DNA from: CAXBES01 sp963974915
GTDB lineage: Bacteria > Bacteroidota > Bacteroidia > Flavobacteriales > Flavobacteriaceae
DNA length: 64,000 nucleotides
Direction of reading: 5' to 3'
NCBI GenBank assembly: GCA_963974915.1
Contig: CAXBES010000002.1
Span: 257,229 to 321,228 of the forward strand
A model generated the notes under the pieces. It ran no database searches. It worked only from the letters and a program-made list of their open reading frames with translations, and was not told the origin of the DNA. Shown here one piece after another: positions 8,774 through 16,396 of this stretch (the stretch's first letter is position 1; every line of letters begins with the position of its first letter). A program made the translations under genes and the position numbers.

Positions 8774-9205
8774 TTAATCTTTTATTTCTAATTGTAAAGA
8801 ATCCCAGGAATAAATATCTCCACTGTACATAGCTTGAGTCTTTTTAGCTATTTCTTTCGAATTGAAAGCAGAGAGGAAAGCGCCCATCGGACTTGATATC
8901 TCAGGACTAATTAGATATGAAGCTGTTTTTGCATCGATCAACTGTCCAGGCTCCTTAAAGTCGGCAACCAAAACGTGAGAATAGTCTGTTCCATTTTCAT
9001 CTTCCATATAGTGAACCATACATTCTATAGCATCAAATTTATAAACCTTCCCTTTCGTTGTTACCAACTGAGAGGCATGTTGTCTATCTACAATTGTCAT
9101 TTTACAAAAATGACATCCATCTTGCCCATATGCAATTGGTTGTGGTCCATTTGAGCAGGAAAAAGCAATTAGTGCAGTAAAAAGAAGTAAAGTGAGTTTC
9201 TTCAT
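8774..9205 (-). CDS. nosL: NosL, copper-binding lipoprotein chaperone for NosZ
   Basis: A 143-residue lipoprotein. The lipobox is in the segment LIAFSCSNG, and the Cu(I)-site motif CHFCKMTIVD follows near the mature N-terminus; DAIECMVHYM is also typical of NosL. NosL delivers copper to apo-NosZ in the periplasm. The ATG at 9205 is used because the frame upstream to 9241 would put 12 extra residues before the signal peptide and overlap the preceding gene. Confidence 0.92.
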   Translation of the reverse strand: MKKLTLLLFTALIAFSCSNGPQPIAYGQDGCHFCKMTIVDRQHASQLVTTKGKVYKFDAIECMVHYMEDENGTDYSHVLVADFKEPGQLIDAKTASYLISPEISSPMGAFLSAFNSKEIAKKTQAMYSGDIYSWDSLQLEIKD

Positions 9206-9237
9206 AATACTAAAGTTTATATATGTTGATTCGAATG

Positions 9238-9855
9238 TCATTCACTTCGCTTTTTTATTTCTTTTTTCCCGACAAAAAATGCAACTACCGTTAACATCAT
9301 CCCAACAAACATCATATATGCTCCGGTATGTGGCAATGAGTCTACATCGAAGTTAAGCATTTTTTGGTGACCAAATAATGGGGGTTTGTAACTCATAGGG
9401 GTACCGTCAGGGTTCTGAAGCTTCATAATTGCATGAGGGTCGAGATTTGTTCCATAGTCTATTAACCAATTATTAAAATCGTACATCCCCAATATTCCAA
9501 GAATCGACATTAAAGCAAACCAGCCAATAAACCACCAATGATTAACTTTTCCGAAGAAGCCAAGCAATCCTATCAAAACGCCTAATGCTACCATCCCGCC
9601 AATTACCGTGGGAAACACGTTAAATTCCCACATTTCTGAAGGTTTAGGAATGGTTTTCATGCCTATATAGTGATTTAGCCCATCGATATTCTGGATATCG
9701 AATTCGCTTACACCTTTAATACCATCGATATAGATATCCATGCCAAGGGGTTCGGGGTATTGAGGTGCCCCTAGCATAATATTCCAAAGTGGAAATTTAA
9801 AAAGTCCCAATAACAATAATGAACCAATGATCATTATAATCCCTGCCTTCTTCAT
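9238..9855 (-). CDS. Membrane protein of Bacteroidota nos clusters, function unknown
   Basis: A 205-residue protein with one N-terminal and three further membrane segments (about 5-25, 83-103, 108-126, 176-196). A soluble region of about 55 residues follows the first helix and another precedes the last. No enzymatic motif is recognised. It lies between nosZ and nosL in the same transcription unit, so it is likely an accessory factor for electron delivery or copper insertion. I give no symbol. Confidence 0.7.
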   Translation of the reverse strand: MKKAGIIMIIGSLLLLGLFKFPLWNIMLGAPQYPEPLGMDIYIDGIKGVSEFDIQNIDGLNHYIGMKTIPKPSEMWEFNVFPTVIGGMVALGVLIGLLGFFGKVNHWWFIGWFALMSILGILGMYDFNNWLIDYGTNLDPHAIMKLQNPDGTPMSYKPPLFGHQKMLNFDVDSLPHTGAYMMFVGMMLTVVAFFVGKKEIKKRSE

Positions 9856-9913
9856 TTGTACCTTTTTTTAGTTGTAATTAAATGGATTATTTGTTGTTTC
9901 GGTGATCTTTGTT

Positions 9914-9945
9914 AAAGACGGGAGCAGTCGAAAACTCCCGTCTTT
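9914..9945 (-). other. Intercistronic hairpin downstream of nosZ
   Basis: A perfect 11-bp inverted repeat, AAAGACGGGAG / CTCCCGTCTTT, with a 10-nt loop, in the 131-nt gap between nosZ and the next gene. In the direction of transcription it is followed by only a weak T run, so it looks more like an mRNA 3'-end stabiliser or partial attenuator than a full terminator. Confidence 0.75.
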
Positions 9946-9986
9946 TTAGAAATACAATTAATCACTACCTATCATATTTCCAAGAA

Positions 9987-11948
9987 TTAATCCTCTCCTA
10001 AAGACCAACTTAATTCCAGGTTTGAAGAAGCCGGAGATACTCTAACATATCCCTGCATTTCCTGGTGCAGCGCAGAACAGAAATCTGTACAGTAAAAAGG
10101 CCAAACGCCTACTTGTTTAGGTTCCCAGATAGAAGTCTTAGTTTGACCGGGCATTACTAATAATTCGGAAGTATTTTGACCGATTATTGAAAAACCATGA
10201 GGTACATCGAAATCTTGTTCGTGGTTAGTTATATGGAAGTAAACCTTATCGCCAACCTTGATCCCTTCGATGTTATCTGGTGTGAAGTGGCTACGAATAG
10301 TGGACATATATATATGAACTTCGTTGCCTTTACGTTCTACACGAGCTTGATCTGGGCTAAGCACAGCATAGGGGTGCTTATTCTCATCTAATCTATAGAT
10401 CTTTTGAGATTTAGGCGCAAGTATACTCGCTGGAATACCCGCTGCATAATGTGGTTCTCCATGCGTAGGAAAATCGTAGATCAGTTCCATTTTCTCACCT
10501 GTGATATCATAAATTTGAGCCGAATGTTCCATTTCAGGACCTGTTGGCAGATATCTATCCTTTGTAATTTTGTTCATGGCAACCACGTATTTTCCGAACG
10601 GTTTTCTAGAGTTCCCTCCCGGGATCATAAGGTGTCCTACCGAATAGAAAGTTGGCTTTCTATCAATAACCTCCCAAGATCCTAACTTCCATTTTACTAC
10701 TTCCGAAGAAATAAAGAATGTTGTGTAGGCATTCCCTTGTCCGTCGAATTCGGTATGTAACGGACCTAATCCACCACTTTTTACTGTACCTGCAAGTACG
10801 TCTTCAAATTTCAGGATAGGAATCCCATAAGCTTCTCCATCAAACTTTTCATTTTCAATAGCATCCAACATTTTCGTAAAGGAATGTACAGTTAAATCTG
10901 CAGACAATTTACCATTTCCAATGATGTATTCACCGGAAGGATCTACATCACAACCATGAGGTGATTTAGGTGTTGGTAAGAAAAATACCGCACCCGGCAC
11001 ATTAAGCGGATCAACCGTTAATACTTCTTTTTTCATTGTAGTGGTCGCGGTATGTGTTGATTCATCGTACACATTGTGCGCATAATTAGCAGGCATTTTT
11101 GTTCCGCCGCCATTGTTCACATATTCCTCAATTTTCTTCCAATTGACCGCTGCAATAAAATCTTTATCATTTTGAGAAGCGTTAACTTCTAATAAAGTAT
11201 TGGCTTCTTCGGTGTTATAGGTTGTAAAAAAGAACCAGCCATGCGATTTATCACGTCCGGGATGAGAAAGGTCATAATCGAACCCGGGCATCATCAATTG
11301 AAATTTAATATCCATATGTCCGTGTTCCGGATCTACGCTGATAAAAGACAAAGCACCTTTAAAATTACTTTTGTAATCCTTGATAGAAATATCACGTTGT
11401 GGTACCGGAACAGAGAATCTGGTTCCTGCCACTACATATTCTGTGTTTTCGGTTATAAATGAAGAACTGTGGTTTCCTGCACTATTTGGCACCTCTATGA
11501 TCTCTTCGGTTTCGAAGGTCTTAAGACTAATACGTGCAATTCTTGGCGTGTTGTTTCCATTAATAAATATCCATCTTCCATCCAATTCTCCATTGGTTTG
11601 AGAAATGTCTGGGTGGTGAGCATCATCCCAAGGTACGAACCCGTGAGAAGTCTCAAGCATGGGTTTGGTTTCTTCTGAATATCCGTAGCCCGAAGTTGGA
11701 AATTGAGAAAATACAGGGATCTCTTTAAACATTCTCCCTGAAGGCAGGCCATAAACAGTTAAGTTCCCGCTATAACCCCCAGACATAAAAGCGTAGAATT
11801 CGTCTTGCTCTCCCGGAGCTACATATACCTTTTCGGCAGCACTAGAATTAAGCGCTCCACCGGAAGACGAATTATTGTTGTTTCCACAACTAGTTAAAAA
11901 AAGTACTGCACTAAAAAGCGACAGAAGTGAAATTTTATATGTTTTCAT
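9987..11948 (-). CDS. nosZ: Nitrous oxide reductase NosZ, clade II (Sec/lipoprotein type)
   Basis: A 653-residue periplasmic N2O reductase (N2O to N2). It begins with a lipoprotein signal (LFLTSCGNNN, C21) rather than a Tat twin-arginine signal, which marks clade II. The N-terminal seven-bladed propeller holds the CuZ ligands, including DDAHHPD (H111/H112). The C-terminal cupredoxin domain has the binuclear CuA motif CTDFCSALHQEM (C620, C624, H628, M631), with an upstream His in DVPHGFS. It is full length. The operon promoter is at the cytochrome c gene (box 13135-13148). Confidence 0.97.
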   Translation of the reverse strand: MKTYKISLLSLFSAVLFLTSCGNNNNSSSGGALNSSAAEKVYVAPGEQDEFYAFMSGGYSGNLTVYGLPSGRMFKEIPVFSQFPTSGYGYSEETKPMLETSHGFVPWDDAHHPDISQTNGELDGRWIFINGNNTPRIARISLKTFETEEIIEVPNSAGNHSSSFITENTEYVVAGTRFSVPVPQRDISIKDYKSNFKGALSFISVDPEHGHMDIKFQLMMPGFDYDLSHPGRDKSHGWFFFTTYNTEEANTLLEVNASQNDKDFIAAVNWKKIEEYVNNGGGTKMPANYAHNVYDESTHTATTTMKKEVLTVDPLNVPGAVFFLPTPKSPHGCDVDPSGEYIIGNGKLSADLTVHSFTKMLDAIENEKFDGEAYGIPILKFEDVLAGTVKSGGLGPLHTEFDGQGNAYTTFFISSEVVKWKLGSWEVIDRKPTFYSVGHLMIPGGNSRKPFGKYVVAMNKITKDRYLPTGPEMEHSAQIYDITGEKMELIYDFPTHGEPHYAAGIPASILAPKSQKIYRLDENKHPYAVLSPDQARVERKGNEVHIYMSTIRSHFTPDNIEGIKVGDKVYFHITNHEQDFDVPHGFSIIGQNTSELLVMPGQTKTSIWEPKQVGVWPFYCTDFCSALHQEMQGYVRVSPASSNLELSWSLGED

Positions 11949-11983
11949 TGGTTCTATTTTTTAATTCTTATTGGTTAAATAGT

Positions 11984-12562
11984 TTAATTTGAAGGCGGTA
12001 AAATGACCTTATCCACAACATGAACAACTCCGTTACCCGCATCTATACTTGCAAGAATCTTGGCACCGCCCACAAATACATCATCCCCCTTCACCTCTAC
12101 GGTTGTACTTTGATCATTTGCCTGCCCTAGCTTTTTGAATTTCTTTAAGAACTCTTTAGAGTAATTACCGGCAGTAACATGATGCTTTAAGATATTGGCC
12201 AGCGCTTCTTTATTTTCCGGTTTCAGCAGATCTTCTACTGTTCCTTCGGGTAGCGCGTTGAAAGCATCATTGGTTGGCGCAAACACCATTAATGGACCTG
12301 CATTTACCAATGCATTTTCTAAACTTGCCGCTTGTACAGCTGCGACCAATGTTGTGTGATCCGGTGAATTAATGGCTATTTGCAGTACATTTGGAGTAGA
12401 ACTATCATCCTCGATAAAGGCTTGTCCTTGTTTGGTATCTGCTGTTGTTTCAATCTCCGATGAAGTTGTAGCCGCATTGCTTGTCGTCTCGTTCTTACAA
12501 CTGCTTAACGCCACAATAAACAACAACATCACGATTGTCTTAATAGTTGGGTTGGTTTTCAT
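11984..12562 (-). CDS. Fasciclin-domain lipoprotein in the nos operon
   Basis: A 192-residue lipoprotein (lipobox VALSSCKNE, C22) with one fasciclin (FAS1) domain: LVAAVQAASLENAL, then GPLMVFAPTNDAFNALPEGTVEDLL and the C-terminal GNGVVHVVDKVILPP. FAS1 domains mediate adhesion or protein interaction. Its place between a cytochrome c and nosZ suggests a periplasmic scaffolding or heme/copper-related role, but this is inference. It starts 6 nt after the cytochrome gene. Confidence 0.85.
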   Translation of the reverse strand: MKTNPTIKTIVMLLFIVALSSCKNETTSNAATTSSEIETTADTKQGQAFIEDDSSTPNVLQIAINSPDHTTLVAAVQAASLENALVNAGPLMVFAPTNDAFNALPEGTVEDLLKPENKEALANILKHHVTAGNYSKEFLKKFKKLGQANDQSTTVEVKGDDVFVGGAKILASIDAGNGVVHVVDKVILPPSN

Positions 12563-12568
12563 ATCAGT

Positions 12569-13078
12569 TTATTTTAATGTTCTGAAGTATTCTAAGATAT
12601 CGCGAGCCTGAGCCTCGGTCATATTCTGGTTTGCCATCGCAGCACCATTAAACTCTACTAACAGATCTTTTGCACATTGATCCTCTTCTGCCATAAGTTT
12701 CGGATCTAAGATCATATTCATGATCCACTCCGGACTTCTACGGCTCATAATTCCACTAGGTGACGGTCCAATAAAACGTTTACCTATTTTATGGCAAGCA
12801 GTACAGTTTGTTTTAAATAATGCTGCTCCTCTATCCACCATCGCCTGATCAATTGTTGGGCTGAGGTCTATATTTTTGATCACACCCACCCCCTTATTAT
12901 CCAATGTGATACGTTGTGAGGCCGGAACTTCATCCGAATTTGAAACAGGTGTTTTTGTTTCTACCTTTTGCTTAGTTCCAATTTTCACACTCTCTTTTTC
13001 CTTTTTTTCATCTCCGCCTCCGCAACTAATGAGTAAGGCAGAAAAAATAATCGTCAGTGTTTTGATAAAATATCTCAT
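12569..13078 (-). CDS. Lipoprotein cytochrome c, first gene of the nos operon
   Basis: A 169-residue membrane-anchored mono-heme cytochrome c. The lipobox is LLISCGGG (C19), then comes a charged linker of about 50 residues, then CTACHKIG (C92, C95, H96) with a downstream GAAMANQNM likely to supply the axial Met. It probably donates electrons to the CuA site of NosZ. It is the promoter-proximal gene, with the CRP/FNR-type box 63 nt upstream and a perfect -7 element TATTTTTG (13112-13105). Confidence 0.9.
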   Translation of the reverse strand: MRYFIKTLTIIFSALLISCGGGDEKKEKESVKIGTKQKVETKTPVSNSDEVPASQRITLDNKGVGVIKNIDLSPTIDQAMVDRGAALFKTNCTACHKIGKRFIGPSPSGIMSRRSPEWIMNMILDPKLMAEEDQCAKDLLVEFNGAAMANQNMTEAQARDILEYFRTLK

Positions 13079-13134
13079 GATATATGTTGATTAAAATTAT
13101 AGGTCAAAAATACCTGTGGAGTAGTGATTAAAAA

Positions 13135-13148
13135 ATGATAAATATCAT
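13135..13148. promoter_or_regulatory. CRP/FNR-type box between the nos operon and the rrf2 gene
   Basis: ATGATAAATATCAT, with core TGA-N6-TCA. Toward the nos operon its centre (13141.5) is 36.5 nt from the last G of TATTTTTG (13112-13105), class II geometry. Toward rrf2 the only -7 match is TACATTTG (13177-13184), 42.5 nt away, which does not fit the class II spacing. Confidence 0.88.
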
Positions 13149-13199
13149 ATAAAATACTATTTTGTCTTTTATTTTCTACATTTGCATAAAAATGTCTCA

Positions 13200-13595
13200 A
13201 TGCTTTCTAATCCATCTAAATACGTCGTTAAAGCTCTTGTTTATCTTGTAAATAACTCTTCGGAAACTCACAAAGTACAGGCAATTGAAATAGCTTTGAA
13301 CTGCGATATTCCGAAACCTTTTTTATCAAAATTGTTACGGCAACTCAGCTCAAAAAATATGATTTCTTCAACCAAAGGCCCCAATGGAGGTTTTTATCTT
13401 TCTGAAGCGCAACTAAAGGGATCTCTCTTAGATATCATTGTTGAAGTTGAAGGAAATGATCGCTTGAAGATGTGCGTCCTGAATTTTGACAAATGCAACG
13501 CACAAAATCCCTGCCCGATACACTTTTTAGTATCGCCTGAAAAAGATGAATTGAGAAATAAATTCAAAAATATTAGATTAGAAAATCTGCGGTAG
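13200..13595 (+). CDS. Rrf2-family transcriptional regulator
   Basis: A 131-residue winged-helix regulator: SKYVVKALVYL at the start, the DNA-binding helix IPKPFLSKLLRQL, a wing with SSTKGPNGGFYL, and three Cys in the C-terminal loop (MCVLNFDKCNAQNPCPIH). A Cys triplet at this place is the Fe-S ligand pattern of IscR/NsrR-type Rrf2 proteins, so NO or redox sensing is likely. The ATG at 13200 is preferred over an upstream TTG at 13182, which would overlap the -7 element TACATTTG. It is divergent from the nos operon and could be its regulator. Confidence 0.85.
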   Translation: MLSNPSKYVVKALVYLVNNSSETHKVQAIEIALNCDIPKPFLSKLLRQLSSKNMISSTKGPNGGFYLSEAQLKGSLLDIIVEVEGNDRLKMCVLNFDKCNAQNPCPIHFLVSPEKDELRNKFKNIRLENLR

Positions 13596-13614
13596 GAGTC
13601 ATAAAAATCTCTGT

Positions 13615-13628
13615 ATGACATTTATCAT
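13615..13628 (+). promoter_or_regulatory. CRP/FNR-type box upstream of a usp gene
   Basis: ATGACATTTATCAT, with core TGA-N6-TCA. Its centre (13621.5) is 36.5 nt from the last base of TAAATTTC (13651-13658), a one-mismatch -7 element, and 65 nt from the usp ATG. Confidence 0.85.
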
Positions 13629-13686
13629 TGTTGCCGGGTGGATTTTCGGTTAAATTTCAACTAAAATTCTAGTTAATTATCACAAG

Positions 13687-14520
13687 ATGAAAAATATACT
13701 CTTACCCACAGATTTCTCTGAAAATTCATTAAACGCCATTGAATACGCCCTGGAGTTCTTTAAAAATTGGGAATGCGAATTTTATGTATTAAATGTTCAG
13801 AAGCCTTCCGAATATATTACAGACGATATAATGACTGCTTCTCCTTCCGAATCAATTCACAGTGCGATTGCCGGTGACAACAAGTCGAAATTACAACAAC
13901 TCGTTAACGACCTTAATAAGAAATACGCTAGTACTCCTTTTAAAATAAACATGCTGTTTGATTTCGATAATCTTTCCGAAGCAATAAATCAAATAATTCA
14001 AAATCATTCTATTGAACTGATCGTGATGGGAACTAACGGAGCCACCAATGCACGAGAAGTAGTTTTTGGAAGCAACACGATTCAGGTGATAAGAAATGTT
14101 AACTGTCCTATTCTAGCAATACCTCAGGACTATAGATTTAAAGGAAACAACAAAACCTTACTTTGTATTCCTAAAGAAATAGACTTGCTTGATACAATTT
14201 TAACACCGTTTAAAGATCTGATGCAAGTGCACAATTCGGAGCTACATATTATCGAATTCGATGACGATGCTCTTGCTGTTTCGGAAGGGCAAGAAAATAG
14301 TGAATTAAAAAAATCGTTTAACGACTATCCTTTCGACTACTACTGTTTAAACGAGCAAATTGAGTGGTCTGTGATAGATACTGCAACTCAGTTACTAAAA
14401 ACCGACTTGAATGCTGTTTTTATAGAGAAAAAGTCATTCTTCGAGCGTCTAATTTTAGGCACTGAAACACCAAAGATCACCTATAGAACGAAGGTTCCGG
14501 TGCTATTTCTTAAAAAATAG
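13687..14520 (+). CDS. Universal stress protein, tandem Usp domains
   Basis: A 277-residue cytoplasmic protein with two UspA folds. The first opens with ILLPTDFSENSLNAIEYA and ends with GTNGATNAREVVFGSNT, a full G-x2-G-x9-G-(S/T) ATP-binding motif. The second half (about 150-277) lacks that motif. Proteins of this class help cells survive starvation, oxygen limitation or redox stress, but the biochemical role is not predictable. It is monocistronic, with its own CRP/FNR-type box, and convergent with the following lipoprotein gene. Confidence 0.9.
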   Translation: MKNILLPTDFSENSLNAIEYALEFFKNWECEFYVLNVQKPSEYITDDIMTASPSESIHSAIAGDNKSKLQQLVNDLNKKYASTPFKINMLFDFDNLSEAINQIIQNHSIELIVMGTNGATNAREVVFGSNTIQVIRNVNCPILAIPQDYRFKGNNKTLLCIPKEIDLLDTILTPFKDLMQVHNSELHIIEFDDDALAVSEGQENSELKKSFNDYPFDYYCLNEQIEWSVIDTATQLLKTDLNAVFIEKKSFFERLILGTETPKITYRTKVPVLFLKK

Positions 14521-14537
14521 ATACAAAGAAAGCATTA

Positions 14538-15179
14538 CTATTCGAAGATAAGAATGTTGTTATCTTTAAGCGTATTGATTAGGATCTTAATATAAGCGTT
14601 TACATTCTTATTTAGTTTCTCAGCATCGACTACTTCAATCTCACCTGTCCAGAGCAATTCTCGTTCTTTACCCGGACAAATACAAAATAACGAAGTTTCG
14701 GTAGTGTATACTTGATATCGTTCTTCTTGTTCCTTAAAATATAGATGTTGATTGCCGTAATAATAGTCTTCAAAATTTTGATAACTCTTTGCAAAACTTC
14801 GATAAGAATCCACTACGGTCATCCTACTTTCCTGGCCCGTAACTTTAGAAAATAAGATCGCATCAAAACCTGCATCGAGCAGTTGACTTTCAATTTTGTT
14901 GAGTTGGTCTATCGATTTTTTATTTTCAGTAAACGATTTCTCAAAGAAATCAATACTTTTAACAGCGATCACATCCTTCTTTTCGAGCTCTTCTGTCATC
15001 CGTTTTTCAAAATTCCGACGAATTTCTTTATCGCCGGTAATTCCAACAACCAGTACTTTGTTGGCCATAAAGTTGAAAGACTCCGGGTTGGTGTATTGCT
15101 GTACGAGCTTCGTTGATGTACAATTTACCGTTAAAAGAAGCACCGTTATAAGGCTTAAGTATAAAAAGAGTTTTTTCAT
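14538..15179 (-). CDS. Lipoprotein of unknown function, paralogue-like to the one at 40230
   Basis: A 213-residue lipoprotein (TVLLLTVNCTSTK, lipobox Cys at about 20). The body alternates beta strands and helices: VLVVGITGDKEIRRNFEKRM, then GFDAILFSKVTG and a C-terminal VNAYIKILINTL. I do not recognise a named domain. The layout resembles the lipoprotein at 40230-40811 (strand, helix with R-x3-E, strand ending in S, tyrosine-rich middle, W, amphipathic end), and both are under the same type of box. It is second in a two-gene unit with 15203-15634 (23-nt gap). Confidence 0.65.
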   Translation of the reverse strand: MKKLFLYLSLITVLLLTVNCTSTKLVQQYTNPESFNFMANKVLVVGITGDKEIRRNFEKRMTEELEKKDVIAVKSIDFFEKSFTENKKSIDQLNKIESQLLDAGFDAILFSKVTGQESRMTVVDSYRSFAKSYQNFEDYYYGNQHLYFKEQEERYQVYTTETSLFCICPGKERELLWTGEIEVVDAEKLNKNVNAYIKILINTLKDNNILIFE

Positions 15180-15202
15180 GGTAGTTAATTTCGTTCGTTC
15201 GG

Positions 15203-15634
15203 TTATTGCAGTCGCTTTGCTTTACTTTTTTTCATAATATCTGAAAGCATGGAGAAGATATCTCGCTTCGTTCGCTTAACATTGGTATGAAAATCCATAG
15301 TATCGATCATAAGATTGTAGTGCATTTCTTTATAATCACGCAACTCGTTAGGTACATCTATATCGTCCATTAAGACCTTCAATTCGTTTTTATGATCTTT
15401 TAAACTTGTAACCAACTTATTCAATTTTTTTTTGTGCTTCGAAATTTGTTGGGCGATCATTCTACTTTCTTCGAAAGGCTTTCCATAGATAAGCTCTAAG
15501 GTATGGTCTGCGACGAGATCCTGCAAGAACTGAAGTTCATCCTTTAAAAACGCCAACTCAGACAATGTTTGAAGGGTGTCTTCATGCAGTCCTTTGGTAT
15601 CTCGCCATTCAATATATTTAAAATGTGTTTTCAT
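15203..15634 (-). CDS. Small helical coiled-coil protein, function unknown
   Basis: A 143-residue, highly charged, probably all-helical cytoplasmic protein (for example KHKKKLNKLVTSLKDHKNEL). It has no signal peptide, no cysteine cluster and no recognised domain. The divergent box 15703-15716 has a -7 element toward this gene, TAATTTTA (15680-15673), again exactly 36.5 nt away, so it is a probable member of the low-oxygen regulon. Confidence 0.6.
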   Translation of the reverse strand: MKTHFKYIEWRDTKGLHEDTLQTLSELAFLKDELQFLQDLVADHTLELIYGKPFEESRMIAQQISKHKKKLNKLVTSLKDHKNELKVLMDDIDVPNELRDYKEMHYNLMIDTMDFHTNVKRTKRDIFSMLSDIMKKSKAKRLQ

Positions 15635-15702
15635 AACGTATAGTCCGGAAAGGTTGCTGAAATGATGAAAAGTAAAATTATCTAACTAAAAAAGTTTGTG
15701 AA

Positions 15703-15716
15703 ATGATAAATATCAG
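15703..15716. promoter_or_regulatory. CRP/FNR-type box, divergent
   Basis: ATGATAAATATCAG, with core TGA-N6-TCA. It sits 36.5 nt from TATATTTG (15739-15746) toward the tetR operon and 36.5 nt from TAATTTTA (15680-15673) toward the minus-strand gene, so one box could activate both directions. Confidence 0.87.
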
Positions 15717-15746
15717 TTTCTGAACAAAATAGAAATATTATATTTG

Positions 15747-15762
15747 TTAACCATATGGTTAA
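15747..15762 (+). promoter_or_regulatory. Probable TetR operator
   Basis: TTAACCATATGGTTAA is a perfect 16-bp palindrome starting immediately after the -7 element TATATTTG, so it covers the expected transcription start of the tetR operon. Position and symmetry suit autorepression by the TetR-family protein. Confidence 0.7.
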
Positions 15763-15778
15763 ACCTAATAGTTATATT

Positions 15779-16393
15779 ATGGCAAGGACGAAGAAAAGTC
15801 AGGATACGGAAGGAAAAATACTAGATGCTGCAAAAGAGGTTTTTCAAAAAAAGGGTATGGATGGGGCTCGTATGCAGGAGATAGCCGATGAAGCAAATAT
15901 TAATAAGGCCATGTTGCACTATTACTATCGTAGTAAGCAACTACTTTTCGAAGCGGTATTCAAGAATGCATTTGCTTTACTGGCGCCACAATTGAACAAG
16001 ATTCTAAACGACGATTCTCCCATCGAAGAAAAAATAAAAAACTTTACTTACAGTCAGATTTCATTTCTGGGAAAATATCCATATCTCCCAAATTTTATTA
16101 TTCAGGAGCTCAACAGAAATCCAAAATTCCTTGAAAAACTACAAAAAAACCCTTCTTTTCCTTCGCTCGATAAGTTTAAGCAACAGGTTGCTGAGGAAGT
16201 AGATAATGGAATCCTAAAACCAATCGACGCCGAGCAACTTTTTATAAACATTATATCATTAAATATATTCTCCTTTTTAGCAAGTCCTTTAATAAGAGGG
16301 GTTCTAAAAAAAGACAAAAAAGAATATGAAGCACTAATGGAGCGACGAAAAACAGAAGTTTCTAGTTTTATCATCAACTCAATAAAAAAGTAG
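15779..16393 (+). CDS. TetR/AcrR-family transcriptional regulator
   Basis: A 204-residue regulator. The N-terminal helix-turn-helix has ILDAAKEVFQKKGMDGARMQ split as usual, then IADEANINKAMLHYYYRSKQLL. The C-terminal ligand domain is helical. The ATG at 15779 (MARTKKSQ) is chosen over the in-frame ATG at 15755, which lies inside the operator-like palindrome and practically on the transcription start. It heads the efflux operon. The E. coli homologue of this operon type (ybhGFSR) is also headed by a TetR regulator (CecR). Confidence 0.88.
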   Translation: MARTKKSQDTEGKILDAAKEVFQKKGMDGARMQEIADEANINKAMLHYYYRSKQLLFEAVFKNAFALLAPQLNKILNDDSPIEEKIKNFTYSQISFLGKYPYLPNFIIQELNRNPKFLEKLQKNPSFPSLDKFKQQVAEEVDNGILKPIDAEQLFINIISLNIFSFLASPLIRGVLKKDKKEYEALMERRKTEVSSFIINSIKK

Positions 16394-16396
16394 CTT

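Noticed and set aside
13182..13199. TTG start for the Rrf2 gene
   Set aside because: An ATG at 13200 gives the usual Rrf2 N-terminus; the TTG overlaps the -7 element.
15755..15778. ATG at 15755 as the TetR start
   Set aside because: It lies within the operator-like palindrome and about 3 nt from the predicted transcription start; 15779 gives the family-like start.
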